A DNA stretch of 64,000 nt from Bactrocera neohumeralis. Taxonomy: Eukaryota; Arthropoda; Insecta; Diptera; Tephritidae. The notes beneath the pieces were generated by a model. The model was not told the origin of the DNA. It searched no databases and was given only the letters and a program-made list of their open reading frames with translations. The DNA is taken from positions 15,504,236 through 15,568,235 of the forward strand of contig NW_026089623.1 in NCBI RefSeq assembly GCF_024586455.1, written 5' to 3'. The position numbers and the translations under genes are program-made. Shown one piece after another: positions 44,194 through 57,325 of this stretch (position 1 is its first letter; every line of letters starts with the position of its first letter).

Positions 44194-46296
44194 GTGAGGT
44201 CTTCCTCTTCCTCTGCTTCGGCGGGTACTGCGTCGAATACTTTCAGAGCTGGAGCGTTTTCGTCCATCCGGACAACATGACCTAGCCAGCGTAGCCGCTG
44301 TCTTTTAATTCGCTGAACTATGTCGATGTCGTCGTATATCTCGCACAGCTCATCGTTCCATCGAATGCGGTATTCGCCGTGGCTAACGCGCAAATGACCA
44401 CAAATCTTTCGCAGAACTTTTCTCTCGAAAACTCGCAACGTCGACTCATCCGTTGTTGACATCGTCCAAGATTCTGCACCATATAGCAGGGCGGGAATTA
44501 TTAGTGACTTAAAGAGTTTGGTCTTTGTTTGTCGAGAGAGGACTTTGCTTCTCAATTGCCTACTCAGTCCGAAAAGTAGCACCTGTTGGCAAGATTTATC
44601 CTGCGTTGGATTTCTAGGCTGACATTGTTGGTGGTATTTACGCTGGTTCCAAGATAGACGAAATTATCTACAACGTCAAAGTTATGACTGTCAAAAGTGA
44701 CGTAAGTGCCAAGTCGCGAGTGTGACGACTGTTTGTTTGATGACAGGAGATATTTTGTCTTGCCCTCGTTCACTGCCAGACCCATTTCTTTTGCTTCCTT
44801 GTCCAGCCTGGAGAAAGCAGAACTAACGGCGCGGGTGTTGAGGCCGATGATATCAATATCATCGGCATACGCCAGCAGCTGTACACTGTTATAGAAGATG
44901 GTACCTTCTCTATTTAGTTCTGCGGCTCGAACTATTTTCTCCAGAAGCAGGTTGAAAAAGTCGCACGATAGTGAATCGCCTTGTCTGAAACCTCGTTTGG
45001 TATCGAACGGCTCGGAGAGTTCTTCCCAATCCTGACGGAGCTTTTTGGTGTTACTTCAACGTCAGTTTACACAGCCGTATTAGTTTTGCGGGGATACCAA
45101 ATTCAGACATCGCGGCATAAAGGCAGCTCCTTTTCGTGCTGAAATCAGCTTTGAAATCGACGAAGAGGTGGTGTGTGTCGATTCTCCTTTCACGGGTCTT
45201 TTCCAAGATTTGGCGCAAGGTGAATATCTGGTCGGTTGTTGATTTGCCAGGCCTAAAGCCACACTGATAAGGTAATTGACGGTGGGCTTTAATCTTTCAC
45301 ACAATACGTTCGATATAGAACCTTATATGCGATGTTGAGGAGGCTTATCCCACGGTAGTTGCCGCAGATTGTGGGGTCTCCTTTAATGGATTGGGCATAG
45401 CACACTTAAGTTTCAATCGTTGGGCATGCTTTCGTCCGACCATATTTTGCAAAGAAGCTGATGCCTGCTGCTTATCAGTTCTTCGCCACCGTGTTTGAAC
45501 AGCTCACAGCCGGCAATCCGTCGGCCCCTGCCGCTTTGTTGTTCTTCAGGCGGGCAATTGCTATTCCGAACTTCTTCATGGTCGGGTAATGGAACGTCTG
45601 CTCCATCGTCATCGATTGGGGATGACGTGTGCGTTCACTGCCATTCAGCAGGCTGGAGAAGTGTTCCCTCCATAATTTAAGTATGCTCTGGGCATCAGTG
45701 ACTAGATCACCTTTGGGGTTCTACAAGAGTATGCTCGGTCTTGAAACCTTCTGTAAGCCGCCGCATTTTTTCGTAGAATTTTCGAGCATTACCCCTGTCG
45801 GCCAGCTTATCAAGCTCTTCATACTCTTCAAATGCCGTCCCACAGTTCCATGGGTATACCGACTGCTCTCAGAGAGCAGGAGTGCGAGCCGAGTAGAAAA
45901 TCGTTCGGCAGTCTGTTGTGATTGCAGCTTTTCGACGTCGAACCTTCCTTGTGTTTGTTGGCGTGCGTTTTTTGCTGCACAGAGGCGGGTGCGAATCTTG
46001 GCTGCAACAAGATAGTGGTCCGAGTCGATGTTAGGACCTCGGAGCGTACGCACATCTAAAACACTGGAGATGTGTCTTCCGTCTATCACAACATGATCGA
46101 TCAGGTTGGTAGTTTTTCGATCCGGAGACAGCCAGGTAGCTTGATGAATTTTTTGTGCTGGAATCTAGTACTACAGATAACCATATTTCGGGCCCCGGCG
46201 AAGTCGATCAGCCTCAACCCATTTGGGGATGTTTCCTCGTGGAGGCTGAATTTACCGACCGTAGTGCCAAAGATACCTTCTTTGCCCACCCTGGCG
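44194..46296 (-). pseudogene. RTE-like LINE, copy B (right)
   Basis: Counterpart of 29979-32130. It has the Y-A-D-D box at about 44848-44880 and all the C-terminal blocks. More indels than the left copy in this part: losses near 45020, 45140, 45272, 45510 and 45625-45640, so here the left copy is the better version. Confidence 0.87.
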
Positions 46297-46457
46297 TTTC
46301 TTTCGGCACAGCTCGGATTTTCTACCAGTAATACAATGTTGTGACGCTTTGTCGTCGTGTCAGTGCTTCGACACATTTACTCCTTGACAAAGTTTGAGTT
46401 TTGGCCATGCGAAAGATGCGAGCGACACTTGTTATTATGAATGTATGTACCAGGGAT

Positions 46458-46611
46458 CAGGAATAAAGGGATGTTAAACTTATTCCAGTGTGAGAGGCCC
46501 AGAATTAGCGTTTTTTATAACATTTTCCATTATGGCCAGATTGAACAAAATAACAATTTTTGGGCATTTATCAACCCAATACCCAACATTTAGTAGGAAT
46601 AAAAATTACTA
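46458..46611 (-). repeat. Foldback element end (right copy)
   Basis: Identical in sequence to 32292-32445. The segment 46297-46457 before it matches 32131-32291 and has no identified content. Confidence 0.75.
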
Positions 46612-46618
46612 AATAGTG

Positions 46619-49600
46619 GAGGATGGAGTCATGTGTAGAAGTTCACGCAAGGGAGGAAAGTTCTCTGATCGCCATTCACTTGGGAGTGGCCAGAAACCAT
46701 TCTTTTACACATGGCTCAAGCAGCTCACTACTTCCGGTCTTTGACCAAGTATCCTCTGGGTAGCCTAAAAACATCCGTTTGAAGGCAAGCTAAAGTGAGA
46801 GGGCGAAACATCTCCTTCATAGGGTTGTGCGCTGGGTTTGGGACCCGCCACGTAAAAAACACCCCCAGTGAATAAGTATAACCAGCCTCGGATGAGAGAC
46901 CCCCCTTTTGATGACGACCGTGGCAAACGAAATAAGGACTACGAATTGAGGACATGCACCTGGAATGTCCGGACCCTTAATTGGGAAAGTGCCGCTGCCC
47001 AGCTGGTTGACGTCCTCGTAAAAACAAAGGCTGACATCACCGCCGTCCAAGAGATACCATGGACGGGACAAGGACAGAGATGAGTAGGTCCTTGTGACAT
47101 TTACTACAGTGACCATTTAAAGGAGCGCAAGTTTGGTGTTGGATTCGTGGTGGGAGAGAGACTCCGTCGCCGAGTACTATCATTCACTCCGGTGAATGAA
47201 CGTCTAGCCACAATCCGCATCAAAGCGAGGTTCTTCAACATATCGCTGATCTGCGCCCACGCTCCGACGGATGAGAAGGACGATGCGACCAAAGATGCCT
47301 TCTATGAGTGCTTGGAGCGCACTTATGAAGGCTGCCCCCGCCACGATGTCAAAATCGTGCTTGGCGACTTTAACGCCAGGGTGGGCAAAGAAGGTATCTT
47401 TGGCACTACGGTCGGTAAATTCAGCCTCCACGAGGAAACATCCCCAAATGGGTTGAGGCTGATCGACTTCGCCGGGGCCCGAAATATGGTTATCTGTAGT
47501 ACTAGATTCCAGCACAAAAAAATTCATCAAGCTACCTGGCTGTCTCCGGATCGAAAAACTACCAACCAGATCGATCATGTTGTGATAGACGGAAGACACG
47601 TCTCCAGTGTTTTAGATGTGCGTGCGCTCCGAGGCCCTAACATCGACTCAGACCACTATCTTGTTGCAGCCAAGATTCGCACCCGCCTCTGTGCAGCAAA
47701 AAACGCACGCCAACAAACACAAGGAAGGTTCGACGTCGAAAAGCTGCAATCACAACAGACTGCCGAACGATTTTCTACTCAGATTGCACTCCTGCTCTCT
47801 GAGAGCACTCATCAACAACTCGGTATAAGGGAACTGTGGGACGGCATTTCAAGCTCCTTACGTACAGCTGCATCCGAAACCCTTGGTTTTCGGAAAGTGC
47901 AAAAGAACAACTGGTACGACGAGGAGTGCCGCGCCGTAGCGGAGAGAAAACAGGCTGCCTACCTCGCAACGTTACGATCGACCACAACACGTGCGGGATG
48001 GGATAGATACCGAGAATTGAAGAAGGAAGCGAGACGCATCTGCAGACAGAAAAAGAAAGAGGCCGAAATGCGTGAGTATGAAGAGCTTGATAAGCTGACC
48101 GACAGGGGTAATGCTCGAAAATTCTACGAAAAAATGCGGCGGCTTACAGAAGGTTTCAAGACCGGAGCATACTCTTGTAGAACCCCCAAAGGTGATCTAG
48201 TCCCTGATGCCCAGATCATACTTAAATTATGGAGGAACACTTCTGCAGCCTACTGAATGGCAATGAACGCACAACACCAGGAGAAGGCGAACCCGATTCC
48301 CCAATCGATGACGATGGAGCAGACGTTCCATTACCCGACCATGAAGAAGTTCGAATAGCAATTGCCCGCCTGAAGAACAACAAAGCGGCAGGGGCCGACG
48401 GATTGCCGGCCGAGCTATTCAAACACGGTGGCGAAGAACTGATAAGGAGCATGCATCAGCTTCTTTGCAAAATATGGTCGGACGAAAGCATGCCCAACGA
48501 TTGGAATTTAAGTGTGCTATGCTCAATCCATAAAAAAGGAGACCCCACAATCTGCGCCAATTACCGTGGGATTAGCCTCCTCAACATCGCATATTAGGTT
48601 ATATCGAGCGTATTGTGTGAAAGATTAAAGCCCAGCGTCAACAAACTGTTTGGACCTTATCAGTGTGGCTTCAGACCTGGAAAATCAACAACCGACCAGA
48701 TATTCACCATGCGCCAAATCTTGGAAAAGACCCGTGAAAGGAGAATCGATACACACCACCTCTTCGTCGATTTCAAAGCTGCTTTCCACAGCACGAAAAG
48801 GAGCTGCCTTTATGCCGCGATGTCTGAATTTGGTATCCCCGCAAAACTAAGACGGCTGTGTAAACTGACGTTGAGCAACACCAAAAGCTCCGTCAGGATC
48901 GGGAAGGACCTCTCCGAGCCGTTCGATACCAAACGAGGTTTCAGACAAGGCGACTCCCTATCGTGCGATTTCTTCAACCTGCTTCTGGAGAAAATAGTAC
49001 GAGCTGCAGAACTAAACAGAGAAGGTACCATCTTCTATAAGAGTGTACATCCTGTCATCAAACAAACAGTCGTCGCACTCGCGACTTGGCACTCACGTCA
49101 CTGTTGACAGTCATAACTTTGAAGTCGTAGATAATTTCGTCTATCTTGGAACCAGCGTAAACACCACCAACAATGTCAGCCTAGAAATCCAACGCAGGAT
49201 AACTCTTGCCAACAGGTGCTACTTCGGACTGAGTAGGCAATTGAAAAGTAAAGTCCTCTCTCGACGAACAAAAGCCAAACTCTATAAGTCGCTCATAATT
49301 CCCGTCCTGCTATATGGTGCAGAGGCTTGGACGTTGTCAACAACTGATGAGTCGACGTTGCGAGTTTTCGAGAGAAAAGTTCTGCGAAAGATTTATGGTC
49401 CTTTGCGCGTTGGCCACGGCGAATATCGCATTCGATGGAACGATGACCTGTACGAGATATACGACGACATTGACATAGTTCAGCGAATTAAAAGACAGCG
49501 GCTATGCTGGCTAGGTCATGTTGTCCGAATGGACGAAAACACTCCAGCTCTGAAAGTATTCGACGCTGTACCCGCCGGGGGAAGCAGAGGAAGAGGAAGA

Positions 49601-49686
49601 CCTCCAAAAGGAGAAACGACTGGCGCGCTGTTGTTAACTCGGCTATAATCGCGTAAGCGGTGTCTACGCCAATTAAGAAGAAGAAG
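46619..49686 (+). pseudogene. RTE-like LINE, copy C (right)
   Basis: Same element as 32453-35517 and the better read of it: the endonuclease and linker are open as one frame from 47147 to 48256 (369 codons), with 'LICAHAPTDEKDDATKDAFY', 'KIVLGDFNARVGKEG' and 'SDHYLVAAKIRTRLC'. Breaks remain: TGA before 'VGPCDIYYSDH', a shift at about 48233, a TAG at 48595, the deletion of the Y-A-D-D segment at about 49047, and the deletion after 'GRGRPP'. The C-terminal domain 49043-49648 is open. Confidence 0.88.
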
Positions 49687-49897
49687 ATTCCGGAATTTAG
49701 TGGAAAATCAAAATTAAACATCGAATCAAAAAAAAATTGTAATTACCCTCATACTGTTGAACATTTGTAAAAAGAGTAAAAACCAATCGAATTAAATTGA
49801 ATCAAAATACCCTTTTAAGCGACACGGGTGTATTATTTAAAGAAGTGGAAGTGGTAAGTGTCTTACAGGTGAAGTGAAGTGGGCATCTAGTTAAACA
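49687..49897 (+). repeat. BEL-2 5' LTR, 3' part (right copy)
   Basis: Counterpart of 35518-35727; ends 'ctagttaaaca'. It agrees better with the 3' LTR (57315) than the left copy does ('gtgtcttacaggtgaagtg'). Confidence 0.87.
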
Positions 49898-49898
49898 T

Positions 49899-49913
49899 TG
49901 GTCCTTCGAGCCG
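49899..49913 (+). promoter_or_regulatory. BEL-2 primer-binding site, tRNA-Tyr type (right copy)
   Basis: TGGTCCTTCGAGCCG, as at 35729. The leader 49914-52071 follows; it is A-rich, has AT dinucleotide runs at 50830-50910 and no gene. Confidence 0.82.
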
Positions 49914-52071
49914 CAAAGAAAGGCACTATTTGGAAAAAAAACAATAAAAAGACTCAAGCGGCAAAATAATTAAAGGTGCGGTGACAGATACACATATATG
50001 TATATGTACATATACAGAAAAAAAAAATTTCCAAGAAAAATAAAATATATAGGAAAAAAAAGTTCCGTTAGGTGACATATCCATACATATGTATATATAA
50101 TAAACAAAAACCGGTTTGAAAAACGGACACAAAACGGTTCCGTGGTGTGATTCCCAAATCAAAATCAAAAACAAAAAAATAACAATAATAAAACAAAAAA
50201 AGTACAATACATATAAATATACATAAACATACAAGACAGTGCTTAAAACCGAAAACCAAAAAAAAAAACCAAACACCGGGCGCGAAATATTACTTATCAA
50301 AAAACAAAAAAAAAATCCACACGGGCGCGAGCTTAATATATGTACATATGTATATTAAAAAAAAAAATTTTTTTAAATTTTATATCCTTGTGAAAAACCA
50401 AAATAAAAGTGAAATTAAAAACACCAAAAAAAAAAATAATTATAAAAATAATAATTATAAAAAGACAAGCCAACCAATCCTGCGGAACAAGCAACCAAAA
50501 GGAAGGGAAACAGAGAGGAGCCAAATTGGACGCAGTGGCAAACTACCCCACTTCCCCATTCAAAACCGTATATAAAGCCCTTAAACTCCCTTGAAGCGGC
50601 ACAAAGTGAGTGTATCTACTCCATTTATTATTTTAAACCATTTGTACTTATTTGCATATATGTATGTTGAAAGTTACAGTTGATCTCTATAAAAACTGTG
50701 CACGATCCTGTAAATTTTAATAGAACGGTTGCTACCAAACTGTCCGAACTTACGGTTGATTTCCGGGTAACCGAAAACAGTTTGGTACATTACATATGTA
50801 CATACATCCAAATATATGTATGAACGGTATATAGTATGATATATATGTATATATATATATGTATATATATATAATTATATGTATATATATATAATTATAT
50901 GTATACCGGCATATACATATCTGATAAAAGGCCTACTTACATACATATGCTTACATTTGTGTATCTAAACACACAACACTAAACATCAAAAATAAAAAAC
51001 CAAATTTCAAGTATTCACTTGACAAAATATTCCGGCAATACCCCTTATACTCAAAACAGTATAAGCAGGATTGCGCAAAAAGTAAGCTAGGCAATTGCGA
51101 AATTTAAAAAGAGAAAAGAAAAATAACAAAACTAAACATACATATGTATATGCCAATGGTTACCACTTTCATATGTATGTACATACCTTACATTCCGAAG
51201 CAAAGTGAGAAACAAAATTAATGCGACATACACCCACATGTATGTATAATCAGCATAACTAAAATGTTTACATATTAACCAAAAGTGCATACCTGCACTT
51301 CACCGATTCTCTATTCCCGCGTTATCCGTACGGCAAATATTATATACATACATACATACGGCATACAATTTGCCTATGCCGGTATATACAACGTACATAG
51401 GGTACAAAATTAAATTTAAATTTTCCAAATTTTACAAAACTCCGAAAAAATAAAGCGGTAAATGCGAAATTTTAATTTATTAAAAATTTTAAAATTCGTT
51501 ATTTAAAAAAAAAAATTAATTACGCGTCAAAATAAAACAAAAAATTTTAAGAGTTGGTAGAAAGGAAAAGCAAATACATAAGTATTGCCATTTTGAAGTG
51601 TTCACACACACATACTTATATTCAAAGACCAAATCGGCACCTGTCCAGCAATACCCCTTGTTCTTGTTAAAGCACAAGCAAGCAGGATTGCAAACAAAAC
51701 AAAAAAAAATTTTTTTTTGCATCTTACGTATGCACATAAACACGCACATATTGTGCAAACTTATATAGAAAGGTCATCAACCTTTTTCTCCTTTTTGCAT
51801 TATCGTATATTCAAGTATACGCTATACGCAAGTATTTGCTAACGTGTACGAAATATTAAATAAAATAAAAAACAAAAACAAGAACAAACTAGTAGCTAAA
51901 TATATAAGCACCGGGAATAAGTAAAACGAAATACGCGTTCGTTATTTGATAGATTGCGTATACAGCAAAAAAAAAAAATTTATCTTAACGATTTCACGCG
52001 TACTTATTATTATGAGAAGTACACTGAGAGAATTTTGTTTCTCATAATTTCAATTTTCTCATATTATCTAA

Positions 52072-52950
52072 ATGAACGGAGATTCTAAGGAATCTAAATT
52101 AATACAATGCTACACGCTCAAAGCAAGGCGCTCCAAAGCAAAAAAAGCTGAAAGATATTTCATATACTAAATTTATTGCTGAGAGTGACAGTCTAATTCG
52201 ACACTGCACTCGGTTTTCTTCTTCACCGATTCAAGACAATTCTGAATCGGTATTAGAAATCAAAAAATAAAATCTAAGCAATTTCTGGACACGTCTCCAA
52301 GCTGCGTATGACGCAATTGTAGAATCTGACGAATCAGATCTACCTGAAAACTTCAAATCTTCAGCATACTCCAAATATGAACACTCCTTAGACCAGTACG
52401 AGGAAACGAGAGCTATGATCTCCGACTAATTGAGATTAATTAAAGCAATTGCTACTCCACAACCGAGAGTAGAGCTGCCACAAATTCAAAGCCAAGAGGC
52501 GAGTTCAGGCATTCACCTTAAAGTGCCAGCATGCGATACAGAAATATTTCATGGAGGTTATGAACAATGGCCGTCCTTCCGGAACATGTTTACGGCCGTG
52601 TACATAAACTCTCCTAAATTATCTAATGCACAAAAATTGTATCACCTCCGATACAAAACAAAAGATCAAGCAGGGGTATTAGTCAAACAGTTCGCTCTTA
52701 ATGACGAAAATTTCAATTATGCTTGAGAAGCTCTAAAAGCCCGTTACGAAAACGAAAGAATATTAGTCGACAAACAAGTCACAATATTAATGAATTTACC
52801 AAAAATTCAAAAAGAAACAAGTGAAGAATTTATAAAACTTCAATCCACTGTTTCAAATTGCTTGCATTGATTGCAAAGATTGCGAAAGCAAATTTAATTG
52901 CGTTTATTGCCATAAACGACATAACTCAATGCTTCACATTACAAATTGTT
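52072..52950 (+). pseudogene. BEL-2 gag (right copy)
   Basis: Start region as at 37865, then several shifts before an open stretch at 52430-52726 with 'VELPQIQSQEASSGIHLKVP' and 'FHGGYEQWPSFRNMFTAVYI' and 'KLYHLRYKTKDQAGVLVKQF'. Ends at the shared TGA (52723-52725 region). It carries the same gag deletion before the zinc-knuckle remnant 'CKDCESKFNCVYCHKRHNSM' as the left copy. Confidence 0.85.
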
Positions 52951-55314
52951 CCAGCTTCGCTCAAAATAACGCTAATGTTAAAAGAGCTGCGGGATTAGTT
53001 GCAACAGCAAATCCCGACTTACAAAATTCAGAAAATTGTCAAGAAGCACCATGCTGCTCAAAGGCTTTCAAAACTCAGACGCTACACAGCGAAAACCAAA
53101 GCAGTGTATTATTACCCACAGCAGTGGTTTCCATCGAGCACCGAGGAGAACATTTTAAACTTAGGGCCTTAATAGACCAAGGATCTCAACGATCTTTTAT
53201 AGCTTTATAGCGTCAAGGGCACAAAGTAGGCTACAACTGCCAACAAAACTAGCTAATTTTGAAATTACGGGAATGGGCGGAAGCGTAGTACAAAACTCAA
53301 ACAAAATCTGCCCCATTACCCTTATTTCCCCCCAAGCGGATAAGCGCATACAAGCAGAAGCTATTGTCTTACCGCAATTAACCAACATGCTACCAAGCTA
53401 TCATATAAATAGCAAGCATTGGCAAAAGGTTTCACACCTAAAGCTAGCAGACCCAAACTGCAACACACCCGCTCAAATATATCTTCTATTAGGCAGCAAT
53501 CTCATACCACAGATAATACTCGAAGGTATTGAGAAAATTACCAAAACACTTCTGGCGCAAAATACCATTTTCGGATGGGTCCTAAGCGGACTAGTTGCGG
53601 AACCAGTGACAACAATGACAACTCAAGTTGAGGAAATCTCAAACGAGTACCTCAATACTCAACTGAAGAAATTTTGGGAGTTAGAAGAACTTCCCCCATA
53701 TCAATCACAACCCCAGAAGATCGATATTGTGAGGATTTTTACAAATCCACAACTACTCGATTAGATAATGGCCGGTACGTCGTACGACTACCACTAAAGC
53801 CAGAATTTCCCCACATACTCGCCTTAGGTCATTCTCGTACCTCTGCTATCCAACAGTTTTTAAGTATGGAAAAAAACCTACTTAAAAAAGGCAAGCTAAA
53901 ACCAGAATACGATAGGGTTTTAGAAGAATACCTCCATTTAAACCACATGGAGGAAGTCAGCCCTGGCGAAAAAATTATAAAAAGTAAATACAATTCTTTT
54001 TACCTGCCACATCATGCAGTAATAAAGCCAGACAAAAAAACCACAAAGGTAAGAGTTGTCTTTAATGCATCAAAATCATCAAGTTCGGGGAATTCCCTAA
54101 ATGACATTTTATTTACGGGACCCACGCTTCAGCTAGATTTAATGCTCCTCATACTAAATTGGCGTATATACAAATACGTTTTCAATGGGGATGTTGAGAA
54201 AATGTATCGACAAATAGTCGTACATGATGATGATCAAGATTTTCAGCGAATTATTTTCCGAAAATCTCCCAATAGTCCACTACGCGACTTTAAATTAAAA
54301 ACAGTTACCTTTGGCGTAAACTGTGCCCCATACCTCGCCATTCGTACACTCCACGAACTGGCAAAAGACACAAAGTCAGAATTTCCTCTGGCAACACAAG
54401 TGTTGAAAACACAAACGTATGTAGACGACATTCTGTCCGGAAGCCACAATCTTCCACAGGCATACGAGTCACTAGCACAAGTGACACAAGCTTTCAATAC
54501 AGCAGGGTTTCCGCTGAAAAAGATAACGGCGAACCACCCTAATATTTTAAAGGACATACCGAAAGAAAATCTATTAGACACTAATTTCCTTAAATTCGAA
54601 AAAGAAAGCACAACAAAAACTTTGGGGATACAATGGAATGCGATATCTGACCAGTTTTCATACACTAATGAGTCAATATCCGCACTATCAGCTATAACAA
54701 AGAGGCAAATTTTATCCTCGGTGGCAAAACTTTTCGACCCCGCAGAATGGCTTTCGCCAATTATGATACAAGCAAAGATTCTAATACAAGAATTGTGGCT
54801 AGACGGAACTGACTGGGATGAACAAGTGAAACCACTTCGTTTAGAAAAGTGGTCCCAGTTCGCGGGTAATCTGAATGATATCTCACAGATACAAATCCCA
54901 CGATGGATAAATTATGCCCCAGAGCACAAAGTCGAACTACATGGCTTCTGTGATGCCTCTGAAAAGGCATATTGTGCCACCATCTATGTGCGCACACAAT
55001 CTGACACAGTGACCACTAGTCACCTACTGGTAGCCAAGGCAAAGGTGGCTCCGCTAAAAACAATAAGTCTGCCACGACTGGAACTATGTGGTGCGCTACT
55101 ACTAGCCAAACTCGTATCCATGGTGCAAACGCATCTAAATATGACCAAATACAAATTGTATCTCTGGTCTGATTCTGAAATTGTATTAGCCTGGTTAGAA
55201 AAACCTCCACATGCATGGAAGACGTATATTTCAAATCGAACGTCTCAAATCCTTGACCTAGTGGGATCAGCCACTTGGCGACACGTGGTAGTGCTGACAA
55301 TCCTGCTGACCTAG
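52951..55314 (+). pseudogene. BEL-2 protease, reverse transcriptase and RNase H
   Basis: The protease block 'LRALIDQGSQRSFIAL' ends in TAG at 53208-53210. The next frame, 53273-53764, carries 'IFGWVLSGLVAEP'. From 53674 to 55314 there is one open frame of 546 codons: 'YVVRLPLKPEFPHILALGHS', 'VRVVFNASKSSSSGNSLNDI', 'FNGDVEKMYRQIVVHDDDQD', 'FGVNCAPYLAIRTLHEL', 'TQTYVDDILSGSHNL' (Y-V-D-D), 'LFDPAEWLSPIMIQAKILIQ', then RNase H with 'VELHGFCDASEKAYCATIYV', 'LPRLELCGALLLAKLV' and 'LYLWSDSEIVLAWL'. This is the standard BEL/Pao (Peptidase A17 type) pol. The copy is intact through the active sites. A shift near 55290 cuts the link to integrase. Confidence 0.92.
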
Positions 55315-56780
55315 GTACAAGGGGGTGCAAGCCTCTGCACCTGGCAACCACCACTCTTTGGTGGAATGGCCCTCGATGGTTAATAGAATCCCCCGATTCT
55401 TGGCCACGATCGCCCATACGCAATATAATTGCCCCCGAAAGTCGAAAAATCGACTCTTTTCACACGATATTGGATGATACTGACATCCTTGAGCGATTTT
55501 CATTATACCCTCGAGCCCTCAGGGTAATCGCTTACATGCTCAAATTCATAGAGCGACTCAAACTTAGAATTAAGGGAATACGCACAGTACATATATCCCC
55601 AAGGCGATACATTGATGCACCTAGACCTAGAAAAGGCAAAGGTCGCTCTTATCACTTATACTCAGTCGCGCCACTTCAGCTGCGAGATGTCACTACTAAG
55701 AGAATCGAAGCCGATTGAAAAAAAGAGCTCACTCTTAGTACTAAATCCATTTCTGGATACGAAAGGTCTGCTTCCTGCTAATGGTCGGCTTGCTAACTCA
55801 AGCCTGACATATAACGAATTCAATCCTCTAATAATAGTACCAGAGAAGTCTCGACTTGCGACATTGCTACTCAAGTATGTACACATACTAGTGTTGCACG
55901 CGGAACATCGCCTAATGCAATATATAATCCGCCAAGCGTTCTATATTCCACCGCTTAAGCCTCAAATAAAAAAGTGCATTTTCATGTGCAAGATCTGCAC
56001 TATGCATAAACAGAAGATGAGGACGCAGATTATGGCAGCACTTTCACCGGAACACTGCAACTTCGCTCTGCCTTTCACTATCACAGGTGTTGATTTTGCT
56101 GGGCCTTTTCAGATAAAGGCGTCCATGCTAAGATCTCCTACCCTAATGAAAGGCTGCGTGGCTGTCTTTGTCTGTTTTACGACAAAAGCAGTGCACCTCC
56201 AAACGTCCAAACTTATGAGCGACAATGGGAAAACCTTTATCGGAGCTCAAAGAGCCACAGAAAAACAGTTTGTGGACTTTATTAAACAAGTCTCCCCTGA
56301 GATTGTGCAAAAGTACGCCCCCCCAGGCATTAATTGGCAATTCATCCCCCCAAGAGCTCCTCATATGGGTGGTTTATGGGAATCAGCTGTAAAAAGCTTC
56401 TAATCCCACTTAAAAAAGGTAGCTGGAAACTACAAATTTAATTACGAAGAATTTACAACTCTATTAATTCGCATTGAAGATGTTCTCAATTCACGGCCAC
56501 TAACAACACTCTCGCAAGATCCCTCAGATCTCACAGCCCTAACACCAGGGCACTTTCTCAAAGGAGCACCCATTCTGGCCACACCTGAGCCAGGCGTGGA
56601 GTCGCTATCCTTATTAAATCGATGGGAAAGAATTAAAAATCTCCATCATAATTTCAGTCGCACCACGTTGCACGAACCAGGCGTCGTCCAAAAGCACCAC
56701 AGCATCGCCCCGCTTCTGGACTCAGCAACGTAGTGGCAACACTCCAGCAATTGCAGAGATTTCTAGGCTGAATATTCGCC
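55275..56780 (+). pseudogene. BEL-2 integrase, internal deletion
   Basis: The frame from about 55290 has 'ADNPADLGTRGCKPLHL' and 'WWNGPRWLIE', the connection after RNase H. After a shift near 55700, 55612-56403 gives 'HAEHRLMQYIIRQAFYIP', the zinc pair 'CKICTMHKQK', 'GVDFAGPFQIK' (first D), 'FTTKAVHLQTSKLMSDNGKT' (second D) and 'PHMGGLWESAVKSF' (E). Between 'KAVHL' and 'MSDNG' BEL integrases normally have a further 30 or so residues, including 'DLS..AF' and 'RRG'; here they are missing in frame. A stop follows at 56401-56403, and the C-terminal block ('NSRPLTTLSQDPSDLTALTP', 56490-56555) continues in another frame. The element ends in the purine-rich 'aggggggccggaa' before the 3' LTR. Confidence 0.88.
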
Positions 56781-56794
56781 TAGGGGGGCCGGAA

Positions 56795-57315
56795 TGGCTA
56801 AATGAGATAAGCCGCCCCCCCCTAATGCCACTACACGCATACACCACCACCACCAATACACCACACACCCAGAACCTACATTCCACAGGACCCACACATC
56901 AACACTACCCACACGCGAGAGGACATCCACACACGCAAACACATACCACACTGGTGAAAAGGGTCAACTAAAAAGTTTAAGATCAGTCTCGTTTTGATCT
57001 GCAATCGAAGCTTACGCATCGCCGCTGTGGTCCTCGCGCCTTTTCAAGCGTCTTAGTTCCGCACAGTTATAAATTGAAAAAAATCTAATTAAAATCAGTT
57101 TGTGATTCCGCAATTTTGTGGAAAATCAAAATTAAACATCGAATCAAAAAAAAATTGTAATTACCCTCATACTGGTGAACATTTATAAAAAGAGTAAAAA
57201 CCAATCGAATTAAATTGAATCAAAATACCCTTTTAAGCGACACGGGTGTATTATTTAAACAAGTGGAAGTGGTAAGTGTCTTACAGGTGAAGTGAAGTGG
57301 GCATCTAATTAAACA
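56795..57315 (+). repeat. BEL-2 3' LTR
   Basis: Starts TGGCTAAATGAG and ends TTAAACA, 521 bp. Its start resembles the BEL-1 LTR start (TGTTTAAATGAG) and its last 204 bases match 49687-49897. The first part is C- and A-rich ('acacgcatacaccaccacc'), as in BEL-1. The right flank is CCATA; the left end of the element is lost, so the duplication cannot be checked. Confidence 0.87.
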
Positions 57316-57325
57316 CCATATGTTA

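Larger units (their letters stand above)
41353..55453 (+). repeat. Right copy of the 14.1-kb duplicated block
   Basis: Begins with the LINE end 'gcgagagatagagagaaata' (as at 27115) directly after the gap and runs to the BEL-2 integrase start. Same order, orientation and shared lesions as the left copy. One larger difference is in the mdg3-like gag near 43270, where about 40 bases are missing or changed. Confidence 0.9.
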
